Counted from the first letter of the stretch, positions 44,921 to 56,100 are shown. The stretch is 64,000 bases of DNA from Eutrigla gurnardus (GCA_963514095.1 OY741267.1:14378261-14442260), one strand, 5' to 3'. Numbers and translations: made by a program. The notes: a model not told the origin generated them from the letters alone.

Positions 44921-46360
44921 TGTCACCTGTGTACGGGGACTTTGTACAGAAATGTGAAAGTGACTGTTTTATGGACTGATGTGTGTGTGGGGGCTGGCAT
45001 CGTTAAAATAACTTTGTGTATGGACAGATGCTGATTGGGACCTGAACTCATTCATGGAGGAAGCATGGAGACTGTTGAGACTGTGGGGGCGGGGTTGGTA
45101 TGTACTCTGCTTTGTTCACAGCTGATATGGATGTGCCTAAAGATTAGGACTGGTTGCTGATTGGTCGGCCACGGGACGGGCCTTCCAGGAGACCGTGGTG
45201 ATTGGCGCAGCCGGGGGTGTGCCGGGGGCTCGCCTGAGGAGAAAAGGGGGACAACGCGGGGCGCCGGGGGAATCCCGTCGGTTTTTGGGCAGGCCAGCGG
45301 AGAGGACGGAGACGGAGCATCGGGAGTCGGAGGGAGGCCATCGACTGATCGGCACAGGTGGCGGGAGCGAGGGGACCGCTGTTCGCCTGTCCGGAGTATC
45401 AGGACTGAAGACGGACTCCGACCGGCCGGGGGGCGATCGTGGCGAGGCCCGAAAGACCCGTTGACTACGCTCGCTATTTCCTGGGTGAAGGGAAGTCGAA
45501 ACGTCAACCTCCGTGGCGTGTGTGAGTGAAGCTCCGTTAAATAAAGAGATCAGTGTTGATTCCTCTTGTTTTTCCCCCGGTAGCCGTCGGCCTCGGGACG
45601 CTGTGGAGGAGCCTCGCTGGACGGCTAATTTGGGGAGACGCTGCGCCACAACGGACTGCCGTGCTGTCGGTCGGGACCCCGCCGATGGGGCCTAGGGCGG
45701 TGAGAGACTTTATGGTTTAGATTCTCTCGGTCGTGGTCAGCGACCGAGAGCGGACATTTAACTTACCCATTCCGCTGTGTAGCCAGCGGCCGCTGTCCCT
45801 GCACCTCGCCGTGACAGCGTTTTATATGCTAAGTAGTCAGTGCCACTTCTTGCTAAATTCCACCGTGGTTTGTACCTGTCTATTCTCCCCTATAGTGGCC
45901 AGGGGGTGCCATAAGGGTGTTCCACTGGGTATTGTTTGCTGTGACAAAAGGGGGAGTTCCACCCCTGGTGTGGTTTTATAAAATTGATAATCGTGTGCAG
46001 TGATTAATTTAAGGGGATTGTCTGCTGTGGAATGTCCTCTCTTCAATGAGTGTGTAGTGGAAAAGTGTGTTAATTTCTTGTAGTGTCAATTTCCTGGGCT
46101 ACTCCTCTAGCACCCTTGGCCCGGAAGAGAGGGGAGAGTTGACGTACAACAGACGTTGGCTGTACTGTATTACCAGTCTTGTCATTGGTCGAGAGCTGGG
46201 TTGGGTGGTGGCTGGGCAGGCAGGATGATGTATCTATTTTAATGCATTGAAATATTAATAAAGTTGTATTTTTGGTACCTGTCCTCGGCTGCTGTCTGTG
46301 TGATTCGGGGGATCTGAGAACCTGATTTCTAAGTGTTGCTTAAGTTAGATCTTCGCGACA
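44921..46360 (+). repeat. 5' LTR of Gypsy element 2
   Basis: 1440 bp, unusually long. GC-rich 5' half, a TATAAAA-like word at about 45976, and AATAAA at about 46257 upstream of the 3' end, consistent with promoter and polyadenylation functions. Confidence 0.9.
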
Positions 46361-46412
46361 CGTCTCTTTTTTGGCGTTGTTTGACAGGATCCCCCCTACA
46401 CACACATTCAGT

Positions 46413-47483
46413 ATGTCGAACAATGGTAATGAGAACCCGGCTGACCCAGCTCATGTACCTCCTAATATTGTGAACAATGTCATGCTACCTTGGTATATGG
46501 GGGGGCCATGGCTGCCCATGTTCGAAGGAAAGAAGGGAGAAAAGGTTGAGGAATGGCGGGCTAAAATTGAAATGTTTGTACGGGCACAAGGTCTCCTAAA
46601 TGAACAAAAGACGGATTTTATATTGAGTGCTCTGGGTGGTGAAGCCAAACGTGAAGTTTTATTGCTACCCGACAATGAACGAGACACTGATGTGAAAATA
46701 TTGGACTTCTTGACAGCATTATATGAGGGAAGTCAATCCCTAGCCACACTGAGGGCTCAGTTCTATGAGTGTAGGCAGGGTGCAGAAGAGGAAATGGGGG
46801 CTTTCATTCTCCGTTTCCGTGAGCTCTATCACAGGTGGCAGGCGAAGGAGCAAATCGACGTCGCCGTGGAGGACGAACTGCTACGCACCCAGTTCATCAG
46901 AGGACTACAGGAAAGTCACGTGAAGCAAGAGTTGAAAAGGCTACGTCGTCGCACACCAGAGATTACCTTCCCTGCCATTTGCAAAGAGGCGAAGGCACTT
47001 GAGAAAGAGCGCACTAAGGATGAAACGGAGACCTGGGCCTGCCACGCTTACACACCCAGGCCTCCCCAGGAACGGCGGCCGTCCCCGCCTACGCATCAGG
47101 CAACACTACAGCAGGCTCACCCAAGTCCACCCACCCATCACCTGGAACCCCCTTCTGCCCAGAGCAGTCAGGCATTGTGGGAATCCCTGCGGGCGGAGCT
47201 CCAACAAGACCTCAAAAATCAGATGTCGGCATTGGGGAAATCTCTGGCAGAGGAGTTGCGGGCCCAAATAGCTAACCTTTCTGTGGGGCCTGCTGACCCA
47301 ACCGCACAAACTGTCCAACAAAGGTCAACGCTCCCGCAGAGGTCTCGCCGGTCCGCCCCTGAGATGTCCCGAAGTCAGTTCCAGTGGGACCCTCAGGGCC
47401 GACCCATTTGCCTGGAATGTGGGCAACCAGGGCACACTCGCCGCTTTTGCCCCAAGCGACGCCAAGGCCCCCAGGATTTTTAG
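46413..47483 (+). CDS. Gag of Gypsy element 2
   Basis: 356 residues from ATG at 46413 (MSNNGNENPADP). The frame is open to about 46371, but no earlier ATG exists. The capsid-type retro-Gag domain (about residues 40-200) contains W..KIEMFVRAQG, F.LRFREL.HRW and R.QFIRGL. A Pro/Gln-rich linker follows. One CCHC knuckle, CLECGQPGHTRRFC, lies near residue 335. It packages element RNA. The stop at 47481 falls in a T5 run that overlaps the pol frame, placing pol in the -1 register. Confidence 0.9.
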   Translation: MSNNGNENPADPAHVPPNIVNNVMLPWYMGGPWLPMFEGKKGEKVEEWRAKIEMFVRAQGLLNEQKTDFILSALGGEAKREVLLLPDNERDTDVKILDFLTALYEGSQSLATLRAQFYECRQGAEEEMGAFILRFRELYHRWQAKEQIDVAVEDELLRTQFIRGLQESHVKQELKRLRRRTPEITFPAICKEAKALEKERTKDETETWACHAYTPRPPQERRPSPPTHQATLQQAHPSPPTHHLEPPSAQSSQALWESLRAELQQDLKNQMSALGKSLAEELRAQIANLSVGPADPTAQTVQQRSTLPQRSRRSAPEMSRSQFQWDPQGRPICLECGQPGHTRRFCPKRRQGPQDF

Positions 47484-50263
47484 CCTCCTCGGTCGCTGCA
47501 GGGCAAGGGGTCGAGGAATGGACCCAGACCACACCCCCCACCAAGCCCTCATTCATCGGAGAAAGTCCTGAAGTAGATGTCATCATGGGAGGTAAAAAGG
47601 TTCCGTGTGTGTTAGACTCTGGTTCGCAAGTCACACTAATTAAGCATTCTGTGTTTCAGGAGCAATTTGGGGAGGGATTAGTCCAGGGCAAGATCCCCTG
47701 GCTCACCCTGAAGGCTGCAAATGGGCTTCCGATTCCATATATCGGGTATGCCCTTTTTGACTTTGAGATAAACGGGGTCAAGGTATTGGAGAAGGGGGTG
47801 GTGGTGGTTGAAGACTCGTGTTTACAACATGATGGTTGTTTATTGGGGATGAATGTGATTGGTGATTGTTGGACGAGTGTCTTCCAGGATGGACCCCGAG
47901 CAGAGGAAAATTTCAAGTCGACAATGACGCCCACAACGGCCGCCAAGTGGGGGAAAGTCTTTGCTGTCTGTCGGCGTATCGGCCTTGTAGAGACCTCCAC
48001 CGAGCTGCATGGTGTCGCCAAGCTGCCGCGGCAGGACTCCGTGGTGATCCCACCGGAGACCGAAATGATGGTTTGGACCCAGGTTCCTCAAGCCGTGGGT
48101 AGACCAGACTGCTATGTCATGGTGGAGAACCTGCAAAATGATGACCAAGAGTGGCGTGTGGCGAGGACCCTAAGTTGGGTGAGGGGCGGAAGAGTGCCAG
48201 TAAGAGTGTGTAACCCTCACCCTTTCTCTTTAGAGCTCCCGCAGCGTCGGGCCCTCGCCGCAGTTTCTCAGGTGGATTCCCGAGACGTGCGAACCGGGGA
48301 AGAGTTGGTGTTGACTCCCAGTGGGCCCTCAACAGTGGAGGTGGAGGTGAGGAGAATAAATTATCTTTCGGCCTCGGCAGATGTATCACCACAGAGCCAC
48401 CCAGCCCTGGCGCTACAGGGGGAGGACCTGGACCTGGGCGAGCAGCGGAGGCTGGCCAAGCTGCTGCAGAAATGGACTAAAGTCTTTGCGGCAGACGAGG
48501 ATGATTTTGGCCACACTACTGCAGTCCTTCATCAGATTCCCACTGGGGACGCACCGCCAGTACGCGAGAGATACAGGCCAGTTCCACCTAATCTATATGC
48601 CGAGTTAAGATCCTTGTTGAAAGGTATGTTGGGCAATGGTGTAATAAAGGAAAGTGCTAGTCCCTGGGCTGCCCCCGTGGTACTGGTCCGGAAGAAGGAT
48701 GGGTCCTGGTGGTTTTGCGTTGATTACCGGAAGTTAAATGCCATCACTAACAAAGATGCTTTTCCTTTGCCCAGGATCGAGGAGTCCCTGACCCATCTCA
48801 AGGAGTCTGCCTGGTATTCTACCCTGGATCTCGCAAGTGGGTATTGGCAGGTCGAGGTGGATCCACGGGACCAAGAAAAGACAGCCTTCGCAACACCAGT
48901 GGGCCTTTTCCAGTTCGAGCGGATGCCCTTCGGCCTGTGCAATGCCCCCGCTACCTTCCAGCGGCTCATGCAGCGCTGCCTGGGCGGCCAGGTGAATGAC
49001 TTCCTGTTGATATACTTGGATGATGTCATCGTGTATTCCCCCTGTTTCAGCAGTCACTTGGGACACCTCGAGAACGTGTTTGAGAAACTACACCAACACG
49101 GCCTGAAACTCCAGCCACAGAAATGTCACCTCTTTCATAAAGAAGTCAAGTACCTGGGACATGTGGTCAGCAAAAGTGGGGTGGCTACTGACCCTGACAA
49201 GACAGCAGCAGTACAGAACTGGCCGGTTCCTGCGACAGTCACCCAAGTCCGCTCCTTCCTTAACTTCGCAGGCTATTACCGCCGTTTTATCCCTGGGTTT
49301 TCCAGAGTGGCAGCCCCCATCAACGCGCTCCTTCAGGGTACGGCAGGGGTTAAGAAGGCAGCAATTCAGTGGTCCCCCAAGTGCCAGCAGGCGTTCGAGG
49401 AGCTCAAGCAAGCGCTGCTGCAGGCACCAGTGCTGGCTTATGCAGACTTTACCCTACCGTTTTTGCTGTATACGGATGCCAGCTTGGAGGGACTTGGGGC
49501 AGTGCTGTCACAGGTACAAGGGGGGAGGGAACGGGTGATTGCTTATGCAAGCCGGAGCCTGAAACCCCACGAGAGGAATGACCAGAATTACAGTTCATTT
49601 AAGTTGGAGCTGTTGGCGCTGTTTTGGGCAATCACGGAGAAGTTTAAGCACTACCTGTGGGGGGCAGAGTTCACAGTGTTCACGGATAACAACCCCCTTG
49701 TACACCTGGGGACGGCAAAACTGGGAGCGGTAGAGCAGAGGTGGGTGGCGCAACTGGCCAACTTTACCTTCTCAGTCAAATACCGGCCTGGCACGACGAA
49801 CCGGAATGCAGATGCGTTATCCCGACTTCCTGGAGCGGCAAATGCCCAGGCCGTCCAGCTTGCCCCTACCCAGGAGGGAGGGCCGGAAGAGGAGGTTCCT
49901 CGGGCAGCTCAGGACGATGGTTGGGGGTCCTGGCAAGAACGCCAGCAGCAGGACCCAGAGTTGAACCAGGTGAGCCAGCTGAAAAGTCAAGGTTTAGCAG
50001 TGTCTCAGATGCGAAACTTGGTGTCCCCTCAAGTTCACAGGTGGGTGCGAGAATGGGATCGACTGGAGCGACGCAGAGGAGTCCTGGGACGTTGCATTCA
50101 AGAACCAGATACCGGCCAGCTGACCTTCCAGTTGATTGTCCCAACGCAACACACTCAGGACTTGTGGAAAGATTACCACAAGGCCGCTGGACACGCCAAT
50201 AGCGAAAAGGTCTTGGCCTTATGCGCCGCCGTTTCTACTGGCAAGGAATGGGAAAAGACATAA
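47384..50263 (+). CDS. Protease-reverse transcriptase-RNase H of Gypsy element 2
   Basis: About 959 residues. The first ATG lies inside gag, so translation probably begins by -1 frameshifting near the gag stop. Protease active site DSGS at about 78-81. RT has SWWFCVDYRKLN near 445, FGLCNAPATFQRLM near 517 and catalytic IYLDDVIVYS near 543. RNase H has LYTDASLEGLGAVL near 697 and FTDNNPL near 766. The start of the integrase zinc region (YHKAAGHANSEK) is near 930. The frame then runs into 14 out-of-register codons, whereas the true continuation lies in the frame beginning at 50221. A one-base loss, or a slip at about 50215-50221, explains this. Confidence 0.9.
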   Translation: MGPSGPTHLPGMWATRAHSPLLPQATPRPPGFLASSVAAGQGVEEWTQTTPPTKPSFIGESPEVDVIMGGKKVPCVLDSGSQVTLIKHSVFQEQFGEGLVQGKIPWLTLKAANGLPIPYIGYALFDFEINGVKVLEKGVVVVEDSCLQHDGCLLGMNVIGDCWTSVFQDGPRAEENFKSTMTPTTAAKWGKVFAVCRRIGLVETSTELHGVAKLPRQDSVVIPPETEMMVWTQVPQAVGRPDCYVMVENLQNDDQEWRVARTLSWVRGGRVPVRVCNPHPFSLELPQRRALAAVSQVDSRDVRTGEELVLTPSGPSTVEVEVRRINYLSASADVSPQSHPALALQGEDLDLGEQRRLAKLLQKWTKVFAADEDDFGHTTAVLHQIPTGDAPPVRERYRPVPPNLYAELRSLLKGMLGNGVIKESASPWAAPVVLVRKKDGSWWFCVDYRKLNAITNKDAFPLPRIEESLTHLKESAWYSTLDLASGYWQVEVDPRDQEKTAFATPVGLFQFERMPFGLCNAPATFQRLMQRCLGGQVNDFLLIYLDDVIVYSPCFSSHLGHLENVFEKLHQHGLKLQPQKCHLFHKEVKYLGHVVSKSGVATDPDKTAAVQNWPVPATVTQVRSFLNFAGYYRRFIPGFSRVAAPINALLQGTAGVKKAAIQWSPKCQQAFEELKQALLQAPVLAYADFTLPFLLYTDASLEGLGAVLSQVQGGRERVIAYASRSLKPHERNDQNYSSFKLELLALFWAITEKFKHYLWGAEFTVFTDNNPLVHLGTAKLGAVEQRWVAQLANFTFSVKYRPGTTNRNADALSRLPGAANAQAVQLAPTQEGGPEEEVPRAAQDDGWGSWQERQQQDPELNQVSQLKSQGLAVSQMRNLVSPQVHRWVREWDRLERRRGVLGRCIQEPDTGQLTFQLIVPTQHTQDLWKDYHKAAGHANSEKVLALCAAVSTGKEWEKT

Positions 50264-51504
50264 AGGCTTGGACAGCTGGGTGCCCTGAGTGTGCGGTTGC
50301 AAAAGCTGGCCCCGCGGTGCGGGCCCCCCTCCAGCCGATATTATCCAGCTATCCATGGGAAGTTGTGGCCTTGGATTATTTGTCTTTAGGGCGGCCAGCT
50401 GACACACACCAGTATATTCTGGTAATGACTGATCTGTTTTCTAGGTTTGCAGTGGCTGTACCTACTAAGGACCAGACTGCTCAGACTACTGCAAACGCCC
50501 TGTGGGCTGCCCTCATCCAGCCGTTTGGCTGTCCAGAGCGTTTCCTGACAGACCGTGGGGGGGCTTTTGAATCTGAGGTAATGCATCGACTCTGTGAATT
50601 GTATGGTTGCACGAAGAGCCGGACCACTCCATACCACCCGCAGGGCAATGGTGCATGTGAGCGCTTCAATAGGACGCTACTGTCCCTGTTAAATACACTC
50701 TGTGAAGAGGATCAGTCGCGGTGGAGAGACAAGCTTCCAGCCTTGGTGCAGGCCTATAACAACACTGTGCATTGTAGTACTGGTCTGACCCCTTATTTCG
50801 TGCTTTTTGGACGTCATGCCCGACTGCCTATTGACCTGTGCGTAGATGTTGTCCCCCCACAGGATCGGCGGACAGTGGCGGGATGGGTGGACAAACACCA
50901 TCGGACGCTGGTGGATGCCTATAGCCGGGTCCTAACCCACGCAGGACAAAGGCAGAACTGGGATCGGGCTCGGTATGACAAGAAGGCACGGGCCGTCCCT
51001 TTGTTGCCGGGCGAGAGAGTGCTGATCAGGAATTTCAGACGGAGGGCTCGGGGCAAGTTGGCACCCCATTGGTTGCCCTCTCCTTTTGTGGTGATTTCGC
51101 AGATACGGCCTGGCCACCCAGTGTACAAGATTCGACCTGAAGGGAAGGAGGGACCGATTCAGACGATGCACCGGAACAACTTGCGCCCCTGCCCTGCGGG
51201 ACTCGGGACTACAGGGACTGAGCCCAAGGTGTGTACTCCAAAGATGGATTCTTTGCCTAGGCAGCCTACGTTTTTTTTACCTTTTGCCCCCTTAGCTCGA
51301 TTGGCCCCATTGGCCGTTGCAGAGCCTGCCATTCCTCACCTGGGGGTTGAGCCAGCTCAGCGTGCTGATCCAGCTCAGGCCCCAGCCTTATTGGAACCTG
51401 ATGCCCAGATCGGGGGTGACCTGCTGCCCGGGGGGGAACCGAACCCTCTGAGGCGGTCACAGCGTTCCAATATGGGCATGCCTCCATTAAGGTATGGGGA
51501 CTAA
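50221..51504 (+). CDS. Integrase of Gypsy element 2
   Basis: About 427 residues. It begins in the middle of the zinc-binding domain (RRRFYWQGM, then CPEC), whose two His residues are in the previous frame. Core Asp in ALDYLSLG near 50, Asp in LTDRGGAF near 112, Glu in GACERFNR near 148. The C-terminal region (about 265-310) has a LLPGERVLIRNFRRR-type DNA-binding fold, followed by a Pro/Ala-rich tail. The annotated first Met is therefore not a real start. Confidence 0.88.
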   Translation: MRRRFYWQGMGKDIKAWTAGCPECAVAKAGPAVRAPLQPILSSYPWEVVALDYLSLGRPADTHQYILVMTDLFSRFAVAVPTKDQTAQTTANALWAALIQPFGCPERFLTDRGGAFESEVMHRLCELYGCTKSRTTPYHPQGNGACERFNRTLLSLLNTLCEEDQSRWRDKLPALVQAYNNTVHCSTGLTPYFVLFGRHARLPIDLCVDVVPPQDRRTVAGWVDKHHRTLVDAYSRVLTHAGQRQNWDRARYDKKARAVPLLPGERVLIRNFRRRARGKLAPHWLPSPFVVISQIRPGHPVYKIRPEGKEGPIQTMHRNNLRPCPAGLGTTGTEPKVCTPKMDSLPRQPTFFLPFAPLARLAPLAVAEPAIPHLGVEPAQRADPAQAPALLEPDAQIGGDLLPGGEPNPLRRSQRSNMGMPPLRYGD

Positions 51505-51547
51505 GTGAGTGGGCGAGGACGACCACTGTAATGGGGGGGGTATAAAA

Positions 51548-52987
51548 TGTCACCTGTGTACGGGGACTTTGTACAGAAATGTGAAAGTGACTGTTTTATG
51601 GACTGATGTGTGTGTGGGGGCTGGCATCGTTAAAATAACTTTGTGTATGGACAGATGCTGATTGGGACCTGAACTCATTCATGGAGGAAGCATGGAGACT
51701 GTTGAGACTGTGGGGGCGGGGTTGGTATGTACTCTGCTTTGTTCACAGCTGATATGGATGTGCCTAAAGATTAGGACTGGTTGCTGATTGGTCGGCCACG
51801 GGACGGGCCTTCCAGGAGACCGTGGTGATTGGCGCAGCCGGGGGTGTGCCGGGGGCTCGCCTGAGGAGAAAAGGGGGACAACGCGGGGCGCCGGGGGAAT
51901 CCCGTCGGTTTTTGGGCAGGCCAGCGGAGAGGACGGAGACGGAGCGTCGGGAGTCTGAGGGAGGCCATCGACTGATCGGCACAGGTGGCGGGAGCGAGGG
52001 GACCGCTGTTCGCCTGTCCGGAGTATCAGGACCGAAGACGGACTCCGACCGGCCGGGGGGCGATCGTGGCGAGGCCCGAAAGACCCGTTGACTACGCTCG
52101 CTATTTCCTGGGTGAAGGGAAGTCGAAACGTCAACCTCCGTGGCGTGTGTGAGTGAAGCTCCGTTAAATAAAGAGATCAGTGTTGATTCCTCTTGTTTTC
52201 CCCCCGGTAGCCGTCGGCCTCGGGACGCTGTGGAGGAGCCTCGCTGGACGGCTAATTTGGGGAGACGCTGCGCCACAACGGACTGCCGTGCTGTCGGTCG
52301 GGACCCCGCCGATGGGGCCTAGGGCGGTGAGAGACTTTATGGTTTAGATTCTCTCGGTCGTGGTCAGCGACCGAGAGCGGACATTTAACTTACCCATTCC
52401 GCTGTGTAGCCAGCGGCCGCTGTCCCTGCACCTCGCCGTGACAGCGTTTTATATGCTAAGTAGTCAGTGCCACTTCTTGCTAAATTCCACCGTGGTTTGT
52501 ACCTGTCTATTCTCCCCTATAGTGGCCAGGGGGTGCCATAAGGGTGTTCCACTGGGTATTGTTTGCTGTGACAAAAGGGGGAGTTCCACCCCTGGTGTGG
52601 TTTTATAAAATTGATAATCGTGTGCAGTGATTAATTTAAGGGGATTGTCTGCTGTGGAATGTCCTCTCTTCAATGAGTGTGTAGTGGAAAAGTGTGTTAA
52701 TTTCTTGTAGTGTCGATTTCCTGGGCTACTCCTCTAGCACCCTTGGCCCGGAAGAGAGGGGAGAGTTGACGTACAACAGACGTTGGCTGTACTGTATTAC
52801 CAGTCTTGTCATTGGTCGAGAGCTGGGTTGGGTGGTGGCTGGGCAGGCGGGATGATGTATCTATTTTAATGCATTGAAATATTAATAAAGTTGTATTTTT
52901 GGTACCTGTCCTCGGCTGCTGTCTGTGTGATTCGGGGGATCTGAGAACCTGATTTCTAAGTGTTGCTTAAGTTAGATCTTCGCGACA
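51548..52987 (+). repeat. 3' LTR of Gypsy element 2
   Basis: 1440 bp, same ends as the 5' LTR. Differences seen against 44921-46360 include gagcGtcgg, gtcTgagg, ggacCgaag, ttttCccccc, gtgtcGattt and caggcGgga. It carries A at the position of 45040, so G at 35740 is the derived state in unit 1. Confidence 0.92.
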
Positions 52988-53113
52988 CTTTAACTTCCTC
53001 CCATAGTCCAAAGACCTGCAGGATAGCTTCATTTAATTTAATTAAACTATTTGCTCTGGCCAGGGTGTACCCTGCCTTTGAAACAGATAATTACAGATCA
53101 TGGATGGATGGAT
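52988..53113 (+). mobile_element. 3' part of the SINE split by Gypsy element 2
   Basis: It continues the SINE interrupted at 44920 and ends in (ATGG)n. It is a near-perfect inverted match to 54956-55080. Confidence 0.8.
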
Positions 53114-53144
53114 TTGGTTAATTATGTAAAGAATACCATGATGG

Positions 53145-56100
53145 TTAGACAGACAAACAGCTTTGGTTGTCGATGAAGACGTCCTCAGTTTGTCTTTCTC
53201 CCTGCAAGGCTGTGTCTTGCACAGGACGACACAGGACGGACATACGCTGGAACGCAGGAAAGAACACAATAAGCGAGTCGGCTTACACACAACTGTAACC
53301 ATGAGTGAATGAAAGTGCTGGGACACAAGTGATTTTGATCAACACAAATATACTATTTATATTATATTCACATTTGGAGGCTGTTATTAGACTTTAAGAA
53401 GAGGTTGGGTCCGTTGCCACTGCACAACTTGCATGCACTCTTTGTTCTCTCGGAAAAGTCTTGAGAATTTCTTAAAATATGAAAAAAAATAAATGCTTAT
53501 ACTAAAGAATGCACCGATTATAATTCTGTGGTCAAAAATGAAAGGAAAATTGTGACCTCAAAATATTTTTGGCCATAAATCAAGAATTCTTATGGTACGA
53601 ATGACAATTTCACACAAATGTATGATAGGATAAAATGAGGCAGTGATGACATTTTGGACAGACTGGTTGTAGACTGCAACTGGGCTGGTTGGTGGAGGCA
53701 TGTCGCGAAGCGGTAATTCTGGTTCTGACATGATACACGATCTAAAACTCTTCTTTGAACACTGACCTGTTGGAAGGTTCCAGATGTCAAACACATCTGT
53801 CCAGCTGCCCACAGAGGCACCATGAGCACAGAGGAGAGTGTCATGATCCAGCCTAGTGTGTACGCCCAGTCAGGATAAATGTACCAATCATTGATCCTGA
53901 GAGGTTTGTAATCAAACATGTACAGGCAAAAGCAAATCTGTGAATGGATTACAAAGCAATAAGTCCAGAGACACGCATAAATATAACAATGTGTTATTCA
54001 CTGAAAAAGTCAGGTACGGTTTAAATAAAACACAGTAACAGTGCTGTCTGATGGTGCCTTACACTTTGGATGTAGTGCAATTCTAAAACAGTTGATACCG
54101 ATATATATCTGTGATAATATACCGATCAATATTTTGTTTTAAGTTAGAAAGGAATATTGAAGTAAAGTGTGAGGTAGCCTTACACATTAAAGAATGATCC
54201 ACATCACTCGCACACAGTGAGTCATGCAACTTATTCATTAAACACTGGTTTCAATCGGAGCATGACATTCATTGCAATTGGAGTTTAGTTTTAAAACTAA
54301 TGAACCAATATCAGTTGTAGGCTACTATGTTCACTTTACTGCTGAAGGAAAGTATGTGAAATCATTGTCGACAAGCGAGGAGGGCCAAACGTGAAGTGTC
54401 AAAGCGTTCCTGACTCACCAGTGACAGCAGAGGATTTACGTATTTCCAGCATAGTTTGAAGAAAACTGACGGCCTCTGTCCTGTCATGTCCTCAATAATG
54501 TCAATAAAGCGGTCAGCACCTGATGGACGTCATTTTCACATTACATTAAGGTATTTGAATTGTACTGCAAGAGTGTGGCCTAGAGGTGAGCTTGTTCGTG
54601 AGCGCCTGGTGGACGGGCCTTGACAAATTGGGGCCCACCACTCGCAGGGACAGACATTGGTGATCCCTGACCCCTGACCCGTGGCATCACAGACTGGCTC
54701 TAGGGATGTAGAACGTCAAACGGAAGGAACTGGAGCTCATGTGGGCTGTTGAGCTGTATCAACTCTACAGTTGGGTTCACCTCCACACATAGCACTGGTT
54801 CTGGAACCAAAACATCTGGGGGCTGGACTCTTGCCTTTTCCAGAGTTTTGTTTTTTATTACTTTGATAGCTTGATGACCAAAAATAGAAAGACCAAAGCT
54901 GCAGTCGATGTTTGTCTGTCTAACCATCATGGTATTCTTTCCATAATTAACCAAATCCATCCATCCATTATCTGTAATTATCTGTCTCAAAGGCAGGGTA
55001 CACCCTGGCCAGGGCAAATGGTTTAATTAAATGAAATTAAACTATCCTGCAGGTCTTTGGACTATGGGAGGAAGTCGAAGTACCCAGAGAAAACGGGGAG
55101 GACATGTAAAGTCAACACAGAAGGCCGACGCAAAACTGGTTTCAAAACCCCTCTTGCTGTGAGGCGACCACTACGCCACCATACCAGCCCCATAAACAAA
55201 TACACAAATCACCTTATCAAAATGTTGTACATTAATAAGCTAAAAGGCAAATGATTCCTACTCACCAAAAATCCATGCAGTAACCACGCATTCACATAAA
55301 GCCATAAAATACTGACAGGCTCTGGTAGAACCGTAATAATCAATGAGCTGGAATATGTAAATTCCTCCCTGGAGGAAAGAAAAAAACAATTGAAGATAAC
55401 ATTCTGGAAAACCTTCAAAACATCAGTGTTATTTTATGTTAATGTGATTCCCAGAGACGTTTTTTTTATGTCCACATTTTTGTTTTACCTCAGTGATCAG
55501 AGGCAGGTGCATGAGGAAAAAGGAGGAACACATGACGAGGACAACGATCTCGTGTCTCACTGATGCACGAAACAGCTTTGGGAACAAGTCGCTCACAGAG
55601 GTGATAAAACTCTCTACGTTCACAAACTGGGGATGAAATGAAAGGAAGCAAGTAGTGTGATTTCTGCATCAAATTGTACCTGAAGGCACACTTGGAGGTA
55701 ATCAATAATTAGCCCAATAATCTCACATGTGTGTCGACACTCAGCAGAATGAGCATCAGGAAGAAGCAGGCAGTCCAAAACTGTGGCAAAGGCATCATGG
55801 CTGTTGCCTGAGGGTAAGCAATGAAGGCCAAACCTGGACCTGTGTATTCAATGGTAACAGGAAGAGATTCATTACCTTTGTGTTTGGATTATCAATGATG
55901 CATGTTTAATGAGCTCTACCTGACTCAGCTACTGTGTCAACAGTAACACCCTGTTTCTGAGCCATGAATCCAAGTACAGAGAAGACGACAAATCCAGCAA
56001 CAAAACTGGTCCCACTGTTCAGCAGACAGATCCAAAAACAGTCCCTGGAAGACACAAAAAGATGGACAATGCCCCTTTTTATGCATTTACATTTTAAGAG

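Larger units (their letters stand above)
39210..48509 (+). repeat. 9300-bp direct tandem duplication, unit 2
   Basis: Second unit of the duplication. Its right end continues without interruption into the rest of Gypsy element 2, so the ancestral single-copy arrangement was copy B intron 7 through to the Gypsy pol. Confidence 0.95.
44921..52987 (+). mobile_element. Gypsy element 2, complete (8067 bp)
   Basis: 5' LTR 44921-46360, gag 46413-47483, protease-RT-RNase H 47384-50263, integrase 50221-51504, G-rich polypurine tract about 51530-51540, 3' LTR 51548-52987. Standard Ty3/Gypsy order with RT before integrase. LTR ends are perfect 4-bp inverted repeats (TGTC...GACA). The LTRs differ by at least six bases in 1440 bp. 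One frame break lies between RNase H and integrase. The element sits inside a SINE with 'acttt' on both sides. No envelope frame. Confidence 0.93.

Noticed and set aside
29910..48509. Duplication by recombination between LTRs or SINEs
   Set aside because: The breakpoints lie in SLC6 intron 7 and inside pol and share only one base; no repeat is present at both ends.
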